From positions 4,722,001-4,786,000 of the forward strand of contig NZ_NETK01000001.1 of the NCBI RefSeq assembly GCF_002343915.1: a stretch of DNA of 64,000 bases. The letters are read 5' to 3'. This DNA is from Nannocystis exedens (lineage in GTDB: Bacteria; Myxococcota_A; Polyangia; Nannocystales; Nannocystaceae). A model generated the notes under the pieces. It was given only the letters and a program-made list of their open reading frames with translations, was not told the DNA's origin and made no database searches. The position numbers were made by a program, and so were the translations under genes. Every line of letters begins with the position of its first letter. Position 1 is the stretch's first letter. Shown in pieces: positions 40,701 to 48,875 of the stretch.

Positions 40701-41083
40701 GCCTCGGCTACGTCACCCTCGGCCAGAGCGCGCTCACGCTGTCGGGCGGCGAGGCCCAGCGCATCAAGCTGGCCAAGGAGCTGGCGAAGAAGAGCACCGG
40801 CAAGACGCTCTTCATCCTCGACGAGCCGACCACCGGCCTGCACTTCGGCGACATCAAGCAGCTGCTCAAGGTCCTCGACCGCCTGGTCGACGAGGGCAAC
40901 ACCGTCGTCGTCATCGAGCACAACCTCGACGTCATCAAGTGCGCCGACTGGGTCGTCGACATCGGCCCCGAGGGCGGCGAGCGCGGCGGCAGGCTGCTGG
41001 CCGCCGGCCCGCCGCAGCAGGTCGCCAGGGTCAAGGAGAGCGCCACCGGCCACTACCTGGCGCGCGTCCTCGGCATGGCCTGA
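37748..41083 (+). CDS. uvrA: Excinuclease ABC subunit A with N-terminal repeat extension
   Basis: 1111 residues, about 170 more than normal UvrA. UvrA finds DNA lesions for nucleotide excision repair as a dimer with two ABC ATPase modules. Visible features are Walker A sites GPSGSGKSS (about 198) and GVSGSGKSS (about 808), the signatures LSGGEAQRIRLA (about 657) and LSGGEAQRIKLA (about 997), and the zinc clusters CPECDGLG/CPACEGQRL and CESCQGDG/CRSCDGRRYN. The first 170 residues are an Ala/Pro/Thr/Lys-rich stretch with three 26-residue repeats. Translation is coupled to pdxA by a four-base overlap. A palindrome follows six bases after the stop. Confidence 0.95.
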   Translation: MSQVSKTRKSAAASSAPAAPAASPAPKASKAAAKAVAPTPPEAAPAPAPAAKTSRAVTSTAAETSTTPAPAATAKASKAAAAATSTAAETSTTPAPAATAKASKAAAAATSTAAETSTTPAPAATAKASRAAAAATASLTPAAEAAEPATPATPAAPTPSATPAIPVPPNSIKIRGARTHNLQGVDLDLPRGKLVVLTGPSGSGKSSLAFHTIFAEGQRRYVESLSASARQFLAQLPKPDVDLIEGLSPSIAIEQSSPGKNPRSTVGTSTEVYDFLRLLFARCGEVFSWRTGKPMKRHSVEDMLNAVLALPAGTRFSVLAPVVREAPGDHHELLEDLRRQGFARLAVDDAVRDLSSEEVKLDPKVRHTIEVYVDRLVLKDNVRGRLADSVETALRLSGGQLKVVTLDGEELQFSERFADLDHGLAYPELTPGLFSFNSPEGACPECDGLGGKRVFDPRRIVPNEHLSIKEGALSAWTRRAGKTASAQLQALAEHYGFDLFAPWLDLPEEVKISILQGTGTDAVPGLAGKKAAPFEGVIPGLQRRLREAEDKVDEADADDNGGTLDEIAELMAEVPCPACEGQRLRQEARMVKIGGRNIAELATLPIEQLVPFLDALDLGPETGEVAEAILAQAKQRLKFMLEVGLGYLTLDRTTMTLSGGEAQRIRLATQIGAALVGVTYILDEPSIGLHQRDNDRLIASLLRLRDLGNSVIVVEHDEDTIRAADFLVDMGPGAGTQGGRVVAAGPLQEVLQNKRSLTAAFLTGRMTIPVPEKRRGGVGPAICISRATGHNLKDITVKIPLGALTCVTGVSGSGKSSLVIDTLLPEAARRLNGASSFGLAHHSITGLEHLDKVIHVDQSPIGRSPRSNPATYTGLFAELRTLYSNLSESKIRGYTPARFSFNVKGGRCESCQGDGVRRIEMHFLPDVYVTCRSCDGRRYNRETLAITYRGKSIADVLEMSVADACEFFANYPNLRRGLETLRDVGLGYVTLGQSALTLSGGEAQRIKLAKELAKKSTGKTLFILDEPTTGLHFGDIKQLLKVLDRLVDEGNTVVVIEHNLDVIKCADWVVDIGPEGGERGGRLLAAGPPQQVARVKESATGHYLARVLGMA
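37919..38152 (+). repeat. Three 78-bp tandem repeats in uvrA
   Basis: A 78-base unit starts at 37919, 37997 and 38075. The first two copies are identical and the third differs at a few bases near its end. Each encodes the 26-residue unit STAAETSTTPAPAATAKASK plus AAAAAT in the N-terminal extension of UvrA. Confidence 0.92.
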
Positions 41084-41088
41084 AGGTC

Positions 41089-41104
41089 ATGTCCCGAAGG
41101 GCAT
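41089..41104 (+). terminator. Palindrome directly after uvrA
   Basis: ATGTCC-CGAA-GGGCAT (one T-G pair) begins six bases after the uvrA stop. It is a member of the dispersed family placed where a transcript end is expected. There is no T tract. Confidence 0.5.
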
Positions 41105-41119
41105 GCCCCGGGGAGCGCG

Positions 41120-41238
41120 TCACTTCTTGGCGTTGGGCTTGTCCCAGTCGTCGCTGACGGTGACGTTGCCCTCGGCCCAGTTCCACTCGATCTTCTGGTA
41201 GGTCAGGCTGATCTCCTGCACCAGCCGGTCGTTCGGGC
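41120..41238 (-). pseudogene. C-terminal remnant of an Hcp-like T6SS tube protein gene
   Basis: The last 38 codons of a minus-strand frame read NDRLVQEISLTYQKIEWNWA and continue through EGNVTVSDDWDKPNAKK to the stop. This looks like the C-terminal beta strands of Hcp, the tube protein of type VI secretion systems (PF05638). Upstream of about 41238 the same frame turns into Arg/Ala-rich sequence with no relation to Hcp, and there is no credible start. The gene therefore appears truncated at its 5' side. The match is from memory of the family pattern and is moderate. Confidence 0.45.
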
Positions 41239-41506
41239 CCCCGAGACACACGCCACCCGCGCCAGCGAACGCAAATACTGCCTGCTCGACATCGACATCG
41301 TGCTCCTGCGCGACGAAAGCCCGCGCGCGGCACGTTACCGCGGCTCGCCTGCTCCCTGCACAGGCGACGCGAGCGCGGCGACGCGCTCCGCCGGGTCTCA
41401 AGCGATGCCGCGGCGGTGCGCTCGCCACAACGCTTGGGGTTGCAGGTGACCACGGCCGCGTCGCCTTCACCCTCGCCGGCGCGCGCCCGCGGTCATCCGT
41501 CTTTCA

Positions 41507-41528
41507 AACATGTCTTGATGGACATGTT
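41507..41528. terminator. AACATGTC-N6-GACATGTT hairpin
   Basis: Perfect eight-base arms around TTGATG, 54 bases after the stop of the small minus-strand gene at 41582. It belongs to the AT-richer subtype of the palindrome family. Confidence 0.6.
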
Positions 41529-41581
41529 CGATCGTACGTGCCGAGCCCGGCGGAGCAGCCGGGCCCGGCGGCGCCGGCGAT

Positions 41582-41887
41582 CTATTGATTGCCCGGGCAG
41601 CCCTTCGGCTCGTTCTCCTTCTTCTTGCAGGGGTTCGAGTTGGGCGCGGGGTGGTGCGGGTTCTGGCGCGGGACGACGGCGTCGTCGTCGGGCGAATCGA
41701 ACACCTCGAGGTCCGCGTCCTCCGGGGGCGAAAATTCGTCGAACCCGGGGTCGACGTCGCCCCGATCGATGGTGAGCCGGACGTCGACGGGCTGGCTCTG
41801 GCCGGTGAGCTCCGGGCCGGCGAGCGCGGCGAACAACGCGAAGCACGAATTCGGCACCATGACGCGGATCCACTTCTTGAAATGCAT
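41582..41887 (-). CDS. Small putative exported acidic protein
   Basis: 101 residues. The N-terminus (MHFKKWIRVMVPNSCFALFA) is a basic and then hydrophobic segment that could be a signal peptide. The rest is acidic (TIDRGDVDPGFDEFSPPEDA, FDSPDDDAVV) and ends with a Lys/Pro/Asn-rich tail containing two Cys. An AGGAG site lies close upstream of the ATG at 41885-41887. No domain was recognised. It sits between the Hcp-like remnant and the GH19-type gene, so an immunity or accessory role could be imagined, without direct support. Confidence 0.6.
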   Translation of the reverse strand: MHFKKWIRVMVPNSCFALFAALAGPELTGQSQPVDVRLTIDRGDVDPGFDEFSPPEDADLEVFDSPDDDAVVPRQNPHHPAPNSNPCKKKENEPKGCPGNQ

Positions 41888-43191
41888 CACTGTCTCCTCT
41901 GCGCCCCCGCTCTCACCGCGGGATGGCGCCGAAAACATGGTTCAGGAGCGGAAGCTTGTCGAGCGTCCGGCCCGCGTCGATAAGCGGCGCTGTGCGGCCC
42001 GTCGAGCCGCTGCCGCCGCCGCCCCGGGGTGGAGCGCCGCCACAGGCGAGGTCGCATCGGCCGGTCCATGCGCTTGTGCGGCTCTCCACGGTTTCGGCGC
42101 GGTGGAGTTCTTTCCTGTCATTTGCGTGCCGTCCATCCTTCGACGAATGGCGGCACCGCGGTGCCTCCATTCCGCGCGGTTCGCGGAGAGCGACGTCCTG
42201 ATGACCGACAGCGAGGATGTCCGATCGGACATGTCACCGAGATATGAAGACACGAGGACGTGCCGGCAGCGCAGCAGCTCCCGCGCGGCGCAGGAGAAGG
42301 GCCCGATCTGCTCGCACCGGGATCGCAGGTCGCGTCATCGCCCGGCATCATCGCCGCGTCACCAGCCCATGACGATGCTCGCGCCGCCGTATCACGAGCT
42401 CGATGGGGCCGGGATGCCGACGTCGCCCTCGCTCGCACGAGCTGCGGCGGTCCAGCGCCTCTCTCCTCGTCCTGCCGTCGTCGCGCTCGTCGTCGCGGTG
42501 CTCCTCTTCACTGCGGGAGCGGCTGTCCTCCAGCGGAACACCCGCGGGAATCCCCCTGCGACCGAGGGCCTGCGCGCTCCCATACGCGGGCGTCGAGCGG
42601 TCCCGGCGCACCATGAGCCCGACAGGGTCGGATCGGCGGAGACGGCTTGGAGACGGTCGAAGGCCCGAGCCTCTCGCAGCCGTCACCCGTCACGGCCGCG
42701 CTGCTCACCGGCGAGCACGCTCGGCGTCCTGGTCCGGCAGCGTCCGAGTGCACCACCGGCCCACACCGACCTGCGGGACGAGAGTCGGTGGGTCGCACCC
42801 GGCGAGGAGGAGCCTCGCCGACGCGCCGCGAGGTCACGCGCTCGCGTGATGTGGTAGCGTGGGTGTGGGGCGCTCGCAGGGGCGCGCGGGGAAGGGCCGG
42901 AGGGAGCGCGATGCCGCCATACCACCGGGAAACTGGGTTGCGGCGGTCGAGCCGAGGGCCGGTCGCGTGCGCTCCCGACGCCCTGCAGAATGGGCGCGGC
43001 CGATGGGTGCGAACATCCCCGCGGCCCTGCGCGACGCGGGGCTCCCGTTCCTCGTACCCGCACACGAGCGCCTGCTCGTCGCCCGCGGCAGAGCGTCTTG
43101 ATGCAGCGATCGAGCGCTCGCGCGGGCGGATGACAGACCTCATGCAAACGTCGTCGGTGTCGGCCGCCGGAGGAGCCGCGAGGAGCATGCA
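41888..43191. other. Long gene-poor region
   Basis: About 1.3 kb with no convincing gene on either strand. One plus-strand frame from about 42369 has a possible membrane helix (VVALVVAVLLFTAGAAVL) but is otherwise Arg/Ser-rich and reads like noise. The region contains the perfect palindrome at 42217-42232. It may be eroded DNA between the Hcp-like remnant and the lysozyme-like gene. Confidence 0.5.
42217..42232. repeat. ATGTCC-GATC-GGACAT palindrome
   Basis: Fully self-complementary 16-base member of the dispersed family (the loop GATC is itself a palindrome). It lies in the gene-poor region, far from any stop codon. Confidence 0.75.
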
Positions 43192-45501
43192 ATGACCGAG
43201 ACGATCGTCGGGCTCAACATTCGCCGCGAGGCCAGCAGCCGCAGCCCCAAGCTCGGCATCTTGCCTCGCGGCGCGCGCATCGAGGTCGGTGAGCGGTCGG
43301 CCGACAAAAAGTGGGCGCGGATCGCCCGGGTCATCGAGGGGCAGATCGCGCCGGTGCGCGCGGGGACGCCGGTCGATCCGGCTGCCGCCACCGGGTGGGT
43401 GTTCCTCGGCGAGCTGGACCCCGACACCAACGCCGAGCCCGAGCTCGACACCGTGGTCGCGGTCACGCCGCCGCGGCCGATCCAGGCCGGCAAGAAGCTC
43501 GGGTACCTCGGCGAATACCAGCGCTACGAGGACGCGAAGCCGGTGCCGGAGCGCCGCAAGCGGCCGCTGCTGCACGTCGAGGTGTTCAGCGGCGACGATG
43601 TCCCGGCGTTCATCGAGCGCTCGCGGGCCTACGCGCAGACGCTGCCGGAGAGCGCCCGCACGTTGCTGCTGGTCGAGAGCGCCGCCAAGTTCGTGCAGCC
43701 GAGCCAGCCCGACGTCACGGTGCCGGCGGGGACCCGGCTGGCGCCGGTGGGCGGCGCGGCCGCGGGGCGGTGGGTGAAGGTCCGTCGCAGCGAGGTGCGG
43801 GTCGTCGAGCGCTCGACGCTCGGCACGTTCACCTCGTCGACCAACACCTACTCGAGCGGCGCGGTGTGGACCGGCTGGTACGTCGGGGCGCGCGACGACC
43901 AGCGCACGCGCAGCGAGAGCGAGGCGGAGCGGCTGAACTACCGCCGGCGCGAGGTCATGATGCCGAGCGGGCCGGAGCTGTGGGTCGAGCGCGGCGCGCT
44001 CGGCGAGGGCGGGGCGGGTCCGGCCGCCGATGCGTCGGGGTGGAGCGCGTTCCCGCTGCAGGTCGCCAACCCGGCCGGGCCCGAGGCCGGCTTCACGCGC
44101 GTGGTGCCGAAGGCCGAGCTCGAGGCGCTGCCCGCCGAGGACAAGGCGGTCGATCACGAGGGCAAGAAGTGGTGGCGGCTCGACGGCGTCGGAGCCGGCG
44201 GCGCGTCGGCGCGGCGCGCCAGCGGCGGCTGGGTCCGCGAGACCGGGCACGACAAGGTGTCGTGGCAATCGCCGTGGGCCTGGCCCGGCTTCGAGTGCGT
44301 GTCGGAGGGCGAGGTGCGGCCGGTCGACCTGATGGCCCGCGACCTGCTGCGCGAGGGCGCAGCGACGCTGCGCGAGGAGGGCGACTTCACGGCCCGCGCC
44401 GACAAGGCCGAGGGCAGCGCGCTGGTGACGAAGATCTACGAGCAGATCGACGAGAACCGCGACGGCAACCTCGACGCCCAGGAGCTGAAGGTGGCGATGC
44501 GGCAGCCGCTGCTGGCGCGCGCGCTGGCGCGGATCGTCGCCCACTACGAGAGCGAGTGGGGCGGCGAGATGACGAAGTGGCACGAGCTCGACCCGCTGAT
44601 GCTCGAGGGCCTGCCCGAGTGGCAGGTCGAGAAGCAGCGGATCGACCGGCTGCGCTGGTGGACCGAGGTGGCCGGCAAGGTCGAGGGCTTCCCCGCCAGC
44701 CCGATGGTCCACCACATCCACCCGATCGCGCTGGTCGCCAACTTCCTCGGCACGGGCGGCGGCTGCCCCAACTGCGAGGCCGACATCACCGCCGAGCAGC
44801 TCAAGCAGATCTTCCCCAGCGCCACGGACGCGCGCATCGACGAGGTGAAGGCCGTGTTCAACGAGGCCTTCAAGAAGTTCGACCTGGTGACCTGCCGGCG
44901 CAAGGCCCACTTCTTCGCCCAGGTGCGCGAGGAGGTCGGCGCGTCGATCCGGGCCCTGGCGGAGAGCCTCGACTACCCGCCCGAGCGCCTGATCAGCACC
45001 TTCAGCTACTTCCGCCGCAACCCGGGCGAGGCCCAGCAGCTCGGCCGCACGCCGGGCCATCCGGCGGAGCAGCAGGCGATCGCCAACCGGGCCTACGCCA
45101 ACCGCAACGGCAACGGCAACATCGCCAGCGGCGACGGCTGGCGCTACCGCGGCAAGGGCTACCTGCAGCTCACCGGGCGCGGCAACTTCCAGGACGTGCA
45201 GAGCGAGATCGACCGCAAGTTCCCCGAGTCCGGCGTCGACATCATGGCCGACGGCGACCAGATCCTCGGCCCCCGCGGCGGCATGATCTCGGCGATGGGC
45301 TTCTGGACGCTCAACGGGCTCAACGAGGTCGCCGACCGCGGCGAGGCCGACGCCAACGTCAACTCGGTGACCGAGGTCGTCAATCGCCACACGCACTCGT
45401 ACGCCCAGCGGCGCGGCCACTTCGGCGTCACGAAGGTCGCGTTCAAGCTGTCCGAATGCACCGACGGCCGCCGGGGCGGGGCGACCCAGGCCGCGCGCTG
45501 A
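43192..45501 (+). CDS. SH3/EF-hand/GH19 lysozyme-like protein
   Basis: 769 residues. The N-terminus has SH3-like segments (LNIRREASSRSPKLGILPRGARIEV). Further SH3-like or linker blocks follow in the middle (GRWVKVRRSEVRVVERS). An EF-hand calcium loop is DENRDGNLDAQEL (about residue 416). The C-terminal 200 residues resemble GH19 chitinase/lysozyme (HFFAQVREEVGASIRALAES, with the catalytic Glu, then ANRAYANRNGNGN and GWRYRGKGYLQLTGRGNF). Proteins of this design are common T6SS or phage cell-wall hydrolases. There is no signal peptide, which fits delivery by a secretion system or lysis. An AGGAG site precedes the ATG. Confidence 0.85.
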   Translation: MTETIVGLNIRREASSRSPKLGILPRGARIEVGERSADKKWARIARVIEGQIAPVRAGTPVDPAAATGWVFLGELDPDTNAEPELDTVVAVTPPRPIQAGKKLGYLGEYQRYEDAKPVPERRKRPLLHVEVFSGDDVPAFIERSRAYAQTLPESARTLLLVESAAKFVQPSQPDVTVPAGTRLAPVGGAAAGRWVKVRRSEVRVVERSTLGTFTSSTNTYSSGAVWTGWYVGARDDQRTRSESEAERLNYRRREVMMPSGPELWVERGALGEGGAGPAADASGWSAFPLQVANPAGPEAGFTRVVPKAELEALPAEDKAVDHEGKKWWRLDGVGAGGASARRASGGWVRETGHDKVSWQSPWAWPGFECVSEGEVRPVDLMARDLLREGAATLREEGDFTARADKAEGSALVTKIYEQIDENRDGNLDAQELKVAMRQPLLARALARIVAHYESEWGGEMTKWHELDPLMLEGLPEWQVEKQRIDRLRWWTEVAGKVEGFPASPMVHHIHPIALVANFLGTGGGCPNCEADITAEQLKQIFPSATDARIDEVKAVFNEAFKKFDLVTCRRKAHFFAQVREEVGASIRALAESLDYPPERLISTFSYFRRNPGEAQQLGRTPGHPAEQQAIANRAYANRNGNGNIASGDGWRYRGKGYLQLTGRGNFQDVQSEIDRKFPESGVDIMADGDQILGPRGGMISAMGFWTLNGLNEVADRGEADANVNSVTEVVNRHTHSYAQRRGHFGVTKVAFKLSECTDGRRGGATQAAR

Positions 45502-45514
45502 GCCGCACAGGCGC

Positions 45515-46924
45515 TCAGCCCTGCGGGTTGCAGGTCACGTTGTTGATCTGCCCGCCCGCCATGTCGCTGTACGTGTAGGGCGCGTTGAGCCCGTCGTAGG
45601 TGGCGATCTCGTAGGTGTCGGGGTGGATGCGGAAGGCCTGCGTGCCGCCGAGGATCACCGCCCAGATGTAGCCGTCGACGTCGATCCCGACCCCGCGCGC
45701 CAGCCCGGGGTTCGGCAAGATCACGGTGTCGCCGACCATCATCGTCTCGGAGTCGACCCACCCGACCCCGCCGGTGGTCGCCTTCCACACGCGGCCCTTG
45801 AGGTCGACCGCGACGCCGCTGCCGCCGTTGCCGGGCTGGTTGCCGATCTGCGAGGCCCACTGCTGCGTCACCGGGTCGTAGCGCTGGCCGCTGTCGATCC
45901 ACACCCGGCCCTTGGTGTCGACCGTGATGCCGTACGAGCCGCCGTTGATGGTGTAGTACTCGAGCGTCTCGTAGTCGACGTGGACCAGGGTGCCCGCCGA
46001 CCAGATGTACATCCAGAAGTTGTTGTCGCTGTCGACCGCGCCGCCGTACGGCCCGAAGGTGCCGCCGCAGGTGACCTCCGGCATGTAGATGGTGTCCTCG
46101 ACCTCGCCGGTGTCGCCGTTCAGGCGGTAGACGAAGATGCCCGGCGAGCCGTCGCACGGCCACGGCGCGCCCTTGGTGCCGTTGGCCGCGGCCGTCCAGA
46201 TCTTCTGGTCCTCATACTCGCAGGTCGCCTCGTTGAAGGTGCCCGAGGTCCAGGCGATCGGCCGCTGCGTGGTCGCGTCGGGGAAGGCGGTGAACCACGC
46301 CACGCACTCTTCCTGGTCGAACGGCAGCACGTTGTCCTTGCCCTGCGACGTCTCGATGGTGCCGTTGCCGTTCTTGTCGCTGCAGTACTCCTGGCGGGCC
46401 CAGATCTTGGTGATCCCGCCGGCCCGGTTGGCGACCGCGACCGCCTTGCCGTCGATGCTGACCGAGGTCCGCGACGGGTTGCCGGCCTGGTCGGCGCGCG
46501 TGATGTAGCGCCCCTCCTCCTCCATCGTCCGTGTGTCGATCTTGCTGATCGTGTGCTCGCCGCTGTTGGCGATCCACACGTAGCTCCAGTCGGTGTTGCC
46601 GCATTTGGTCGCGCACGAGCCGCCCTGGTCCGGCGCGGCGACGTCGAGCTTGAGGCCGTCCGTGGTCGAGGTGCTGGTCGTCGGCGCCACCGTCGTGCCG
46701 TCGCTCTCGGAGTCGGTCGCGCCGCTGGTGCTCGTGGTCGTCGTCTGCCCGCCGCTGCCCGTGGTCGTCGGCGTCGTCTCGACCGTGGTCACCGGCGCGC
46801 TCGTCGTCACCGTGGTGGTGCTGCTGTCCCCGGCCGTGACGCCCGGTTCGGCGCCGCCGCAGCCGACGAGCGCAAACACCAGCGTGGAGCCGAAGACCAG
46901 CGACGGATCGATGCAGCGGAGCAT
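45515..46924 (-). CDS. NHL/Vgb-like beta-propeller lipoprotein
   Basis: 469 residues from the ATG at 46922-46924. The signal peptide ends in FALVGC (lipobox). A long Thr/Ser-rich linker (to about 90) follows, then a repetitive domain with WIANSGEHTISKIDTRTMEEEG, GGAVDSDNNFWMYIWSAG, YGITVDTKGRVWIDSG, GVAVDLKGRVWKATTGG and GVGIDVDGYIWAVILGG. These are six- to seven-bladed propeller repeats of the NHL/Vgb type. No lyase catalytic residues can be identified. An ATG eight residues earlier is an alternative start. Confidence 0.85.
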   Translation of the reverse strand: MLRCIDPSLVFGSTLVFALVGCGGAEPGVTAGDSSTTTVTTSAPVTTVETTPTTTGSGGQTTTTSTSGATDSESDGTTVAPTTSTSTTDGLKLDVAAPDQGGSCATKCGNTDWSYVWIANSGEHTISKIDTRTMEEEGRYITRADQAGNPSRTSVSIDGKAVAVANRAGGITKIWARQEYCSDKNGNGTIETSQGKDNVLPFDQEECVAWFTAFPDATTQRPIAWTSGTFNEATCEYEDQKIWTAAANGTKGAPWPCDGSPGIFVYRLNGDTGEVEDTIYMPEVTCGGTFGPYGGAVDSDNNFWMYIWSAGTLVHVDYETLEYYTINGGSYGITVDTKGRVWIDSGQRYDPVTQQWASQIGNQPGNGGSGVAVDLKGRVWKATTGGVGWVDSETMMVGDTVILPNPGLARGVGIDVDGYIWAVILGGTQAFRIHPDTYEIATYDGLNAPYTYSDMAGGQINNVTCNPQG

Positions 46925-46963
46925 GACCAAGGGTACCCACGCGACCATGGCACGGGCAAGCCC

Positions 46964-47034
46964 TCGAACATGTCCGCATCCGCGGGCGCGGGGTTCGAAG
47001 GCCCCGAATCGAGGCTGTGCAGCGACATGTTTGA
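46964..47034. repeat. Long-range inverted GACATGT pair with nested hairpin
   Basis: TCGAACATGTC (46964-46974) and GACATGTTTGA (47024-47034) can pair with one G-T over 11 bases. Between them lies a smaller stem CGGGG/CCCCG (46989-47006). The element lies between the end of the ABC operon and the start of the propeller lipoprotein gene, both on the minus strand. Confidence 0.5.
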
Positions 47035-47111
47035 AGAGCCAGCCGCACCATTCGTGACCTCGAACCCCGCCCTGTCATTCGAGCAGAGACGGCTGCTCCA
47101 CGAGGCCCGAG

Positions 47112-48875
47112 TCAGGGCGACGCGCTGCGGGTCGCGTCGCGCCTCGCGGCGATGCACCAACCTCGCGTCTGCTCGTATTGGTGGTAGAGCCGCGCGAACA
47201 CTCCGCCAGCGCGGCGGAGCTCGTCGGGCGCGCCCGTCTCGACCACGCGACCGCCGGCGAGGCTGACGACCTGATCGGCGGAGGCGAGGGTGGTCGGGCG
47301 ATGCGCGATGACGATCACGGTGCGCTCGCGGTCGCGGGCGAGCTCGGCGATGGCGTGACCGATCGCCCGTTCGTTCTCCGGATCGAGCGCCGAGCCGGCC
47401 TCGTCGATGAGCACGATCCGGGCCTGTTTGAGGAAGGCGCGGGCGATCGACACGCGCTGGCGCTCGCCGCCCGACAACTGCGCCCCCGCCTCGCCGACGC
47501 GGGTCTGCCAACCGTTCGGGAGCCGCTCCACGACCTCGTCGAGGCGCGCGGCCCGGGCGGCAATCAGCAGTTCCTCGCGCGTCGCCTCGGGGCGCGCCAG
47601 CCGGAGGTTCTCCTCGATCGTGGCGTCGAACAGGTAGACGTCCTGGAAGACGATGGCGATCTCGTTCATCAAGACCTCGGGGTCGAGGTCGCGGACGTCG
47701 ACCCCGCCGACCCGCACGACGCCGGCGTCGACGTCGAAGAAGCGGGCGATGAGCCGCGTGACCGTGGTCTTGCCCGAGCCGGACGCGCCGACCAGCGCCG
47801 TCGTCGTCCCGGGGGGACAGACGAACGACACCTCCGACAGCGCGGGCGTGTCGGTATATGCATAGCTCACCCGCGAAAATTCGACGCTCGCCCGCTCCAC
47901 GCGCCGCACCGGGTCCGCGCTGCGCGGCAACGCCGGCGCGTGAAATATCTCCTCGAGGCGGGTCATCGCGTTGTCCATCGCTCGCAGCGCGCCGACCAGA
48001 TCGATCAGCGCGCCGAGGGGCTCGAAGAAGCGCACGGCCAGGACCATCCACGCGACCGTGTCCGCGACCGACAGCGCCCCGACCAGCAACATGCGCGCGC
48101 CGAGCACGAGGACCGCGAGGAGGCCGGCCATCACGACGGCGGTGTAGCCGAGGTCGGGGAGCGTCGAGCGGCCGAGGCCGCGGCGATAGCTGCGGCGGTG
48201 CTCGTCGAGCGCCTCGCGCAGACGCTCGCCGCCGGTCTCTCCGCGACCCGCCGCCCGCAGCACCGGCTGCGCCTGCCCGAGCTCGATCGCCCGCGCCGCG
48301 ATCTCGGTCGCCGCCGCCTCCAGCTCGATCTCCGCCGCCGACGCGACCCGCCCCGCGTGTCGCAGCGTCACGTACGCCACCGGCACCACGGCGAGGAGCA
48401 GCAGCGCCAGCCGCAGGTCGACCGCGAACACGACCGCGAGGATCGTCGCCGAGACGAGGACGCAGGTGATGGCCGGCGCGCCGATCGTCACCGCCAGTTG
48501 CGCGACGCAGCCGACATCGGCCGTGAGCGCCCGGGCGAGCCGCGCCTTGCGATCGGCGGTGAACCATCCGAGCGGCAGCGTGGTCACGTGACGCATGACG
48601 TGATGGCGGAGCTGCGCCGCGAGCTGCATGCTGGCGGCGAAACCGACCGGCGAGGCGATCATTGTCAAGACCGCGTAGACGAGCAGCCCGATCGCGCCGG
48701 TGAAAAGCCACGGCTCCGCCGCCGCGAAGTCGGGCTCGGCGCGCAGCAGGGCCCGCAAGATCGGCACGAGCAGCGCGAGCAACAGCCCCTGCAGCACCGC
48801 CAGCACGGCGTGCAGCAGGCCGAGGCGGAGCAGCAGCCACGGCTGCGGACACAGGCGGTACAGATGGCGAATCAT
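47112..48875 (-). CDS. ABC exporter subunit 2 (membrane and ATPase fused)
   Basis: 587 residues: six membrane helices in the first 320 residues, then the ATPase with Walker A VGASGSGKTT, Q-loop VFQDVYLF, signature LSGGERQRVS and Walker B RIVLIDEAGSALD, then the H-loop AHRPTT. The start at 48873-48875 overlaps the stop of the upstream ABC gene by four bases. The pair therefore probably forms a heterodimer of the IrtAB/YbtPQ type, in which each half-transporter brings one ATPase. The substrate is unknown. Relatives handle siderophores, lipids or peptides. The putative operator and promoter lie upstream of the partner gene. Confidence 0.9.
   Translation of the reverse strand: MIRHLYRLCPQPWLLLRLGLLHAVLAVLQGLLLALLVPILRALLRAEPDFAAAEPWLFTGAIGLLVYAVLTMIASPVGFAASMQLAAQLRHHVMRHVTTLPLGWFTADRKARLARALTADVGCVAQLAVTIGAPAITCVLVSATILAVVFAVDLRLALLLLAVVPVAYVTLRHAGRVASAAEIELEAAATEIAARAIELGQAQPVLRAAGRGETGGERLREALDEHRRSYRRGLGRSTLPDLGYTAVVMAGLLAVLVLGARMLLVGALSVADTVAWMVLAVRFFEPLGALIDLVGALRAMDNAMTRLEEIFHAPALPRSADPVRRVERASVEFSRVSYAYTDTPALSEVSFVCPPGTTTALVGASGSGKTTVTRLIARFFDVDAGVVRVGGVDVRDLDPEVLMNEIAIVFQDVYLFDATIEENLRLARPEATREELLIAARAARLDEVVERLPNGWQTRVGEAGAQLSGGERQRVSIARAFLKQARIVLIDEAGSALDPENERAIGHAIAELARDRERTVIVIAHRPTTLASADQVVSLAGGRVVETGAPDELRRAGGVFARLYHQYEQTRGWCIAARRDATRSASP

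Noticed and set aside
39368..41053. Long minus-strand frame inside uvrA
   Set aside because: It is antisense to confirmed UvrA motifs and rich in Val/Gly/Arg, typical of shadows in GC-rich DNA.
42369..42857. Plus-strand frame with a possible membrane helix in the gene-poor region
   Set aside because: Only one hydrophobic segment is protein-like. The rest is Arg/Ser-rich, and no ribosome binding site or homology was seen.
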